14,303 nt of DNA from Hyphomonas sp. (GTDB lineage Bacteria; Pseudomonadota; Alphaproteobacteria; Caulobacterales; Hyphomonadaceae), in assembly GCA_029287305.1 (NCBI GenBank), contig JARFRJ010000480.1, forward strand, positions 1 through 14,303, written 5' to 3'. The notes under the pieces were generated by a model. The model was not told the origin of the DNA. It was given only the letters and a program-made list of their open reading frames with translations, and made no database searches. The position numbers were made by a program, and so were the translations under genes. Positions 13,411 through 14,303 of this stretch are shown here, in pieces. Position 1 is the stretch's first letter; each line of letters begins with the position of its first letter.

Positions 13411-14303
13411 CTAGATCGTCTCTGGCAAATCTTCCAAAGGCACATAGTCAATATCAAATCCGAAAGCGCGCGGGGCGACGGCGCGCAAGGCTTTTTCAGT
13501 GCGGAAGAATTGCGGACAGCCAATCGCAAAGACCGCCACACGCTGGCCATAGCGTAAACGCTCGGCATTGATCGGACGGCAGGTTTCATAATCTGTCAGA
13601 ACGATCAAATCCGGGACGCTGGCCAGAACCCGATCGCCTGAGCGTGCGAGCAGATATTCATTCTTGATATTAATCAGAACATTTTCCGAAGGGTGCGCGA
13701 AAGGCTCAATACACGCCTCTCCCACATCATAGCCACCAATAATCTGCGTTGATTTATCAACCACTTTTCCAGATGTGATCAAGCGGCACACACCATAGAT
13801 TGACGGTTTGAACAGGGCTTGCAAGGCGCCCAGAATATCCGGCGCAGGGGCGGCTTTGGTACGTAATACACGGCCAAGCTCGATCGAAAAGCTCAATGTC
13901 CCAGGGATAACAGAGGCCTTCAGTTCTGCCCCGGTCATGACGTGCTCAGCGGCGGTGATCATACCCCCGGCCGCCATGGCAAAGCTGCGAATATGGCGCT
14001 CATAAACCTCTGTTGAGGCGCAATTGAATGCGGCGGTATTGCCTGCATAATCCAGCGCGATGGCCGGAGTGGGTTTAACCCCGGCTATTGCATAGCTCAT
14101 CATTTGAGCTTCCGGGAAAGCCCGGCCCATGCCATCGCCATCAATCACAGGCAGGCCTTTTACGGCCCCTGCAACAAGCGGGATCAGCGAATTGCCGCCG
14201 CCGATTTCAAAAGAAATAACCGCATCTACACGCCGTCCAGTCTGGGTTTCATAGGCGTCAAGCGTGTTCGCTGCACCATCAATAGAGGGCAACAGCTCCA
14301 GAC
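13411..14303 (-). CDS. DUF917 (S-Me-THD-like) family protein, N-terminus cut by contig end
   Basis: About 297 codons, open through the right end of the contig. The family is usually about 360 aa, so roughly 60 N-terminal residues are missing. The apparent first Met is a TTG inside the gene. Recognisable blocks are 'FEIGGGNSLIPLVAGAVKGLPVIDGDGMGRAFPE' in pieces: EIGGGN near the start, then DGDGMGRAFPE, followed by 'LDYAGNTAAFN'. The later half includes 'GYDVGEACIEPF', 'VLINIKNEYLLAR' and 'PDLIVLTDYET', typical of the C-terminal domain. The family has been linked to S-methyl thiohydantoin desulfuration and often lies near hydantoinase genes. No such neighbour is visible because the contig stops, so the reaction stays open. 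Confidence 0.85.
   Translation of the reverse strand, partial: LELLPSIDGAANTLDAYETQTGRRVDAVISFEIGGGNSLIPLVAGAVKGLPVIDGDGMGRAFPEAQMMSYAIAGVKPTPAIALDYAGNTAAFNCASTEVYERHIRSFAMAAGGMITAAEHVMTGAELKASVIPGTLSFSIELGRVLRTKAAPAPDILGALQALFKPSIYGVCRLITSGKVVDKSTQIIGGYDVGEACIEPFAHPSENVLINIKNEYLLARSGDRVLASVPDLIVLTDYETCRPINAERLRYGQRVAVFAIGCPQFFRTEKALRAVAPRAFGFDIDYVPLEDLPETI

Noticed and set aside
1..14303. Mobile elements, CRISPR arrays, tRNA or rRNA genes, prophage
   Set aside because: I saw no transposase, regularly spaced repeats, tRNA-like CCA-ending cloverleaf or phage structural genes; the S24 repressor alone does not make a prophage.

Overview
The window looks like one contig of an alphaproteobacterium. 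The evidence is protein-level: an Atm1-type half ABC exporter, a second-type GluRS, a stand-alone ProXp-ala editing protein, a DUF952-pyrD pair, DUF6065, a LexA-like S24 regulator and a FliM-type fragment together are typical of that class. A marine Caulobacterales/Rhodobacterales-like lineage is a guess. Bases 1-29 are not genomic. They are the end of an Illumina Nextera adapter with the Tn5 mosaic end, so the biological sequence starts at base 30. Both edges cut genes: a FliM/FliN-type gene on the left and a DUF917 (S-Me-THD) gene on the right.

Layout. 30-480 (+): C-terminal part of a FliM-like SpoA-domain protein. 527-4167 (-): a compact run transcribed right to left, consisting of an Atm1-type exporter, a phosphatidylserine-decarboxylase-like membrane protein that has lost its pyruvoyl-forming serine and catalytic histidine, and a NUDT19-like Nudix hydrolase. 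4307-4867 (+): LOG-family phosphoribohydrolase, divergent from the exporter. 4899-6236 (-): glutamyl-tRNA synthetase. 6362-7597 (-): YcaD-like MFS transporter. 7598-7861: intergenic stretch with one possible 34-codon basic ORF. 7862-8599 (-) and 8664-9176 (+): divergent DUF6065 and ProXp-ala genes. 9283-10122 (+): classical SDR, ending at a strong bidirectional hairpin terminator shared with the convergent DUF3313-like secreted protein (10173-10799, -). 11124-11741 (-): S24/LexA-like repressor. 11944-13358 (+): DUF952 and pyrD in an operon. 13411-14303 (-): DUF917 protein, cut by the contig end.

Most of the window is ordinary chromosomal housekeeping (translation quality control, pyrimidine synthesis, nucleotide and CoA clean-up, transport). 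I see no phage, insertion sequence, CRISPR array, tRNA or rRNA gene. The best lead for something undescribed is the three-gene exporter / dead-PSD / Nudix run. The PSD fold is recognisable along about 200 residues, but the G-S self-cleavage site reads G-G and the active-site His reads Asn. That implies a membrane-anchored pseudoenzyme co-expressed with an Atm1-type exporter. A second lead is the 202-bp divergent region between the S24 repressor and DUF952-pyrD, which holds several inverted repeats that could be operators.
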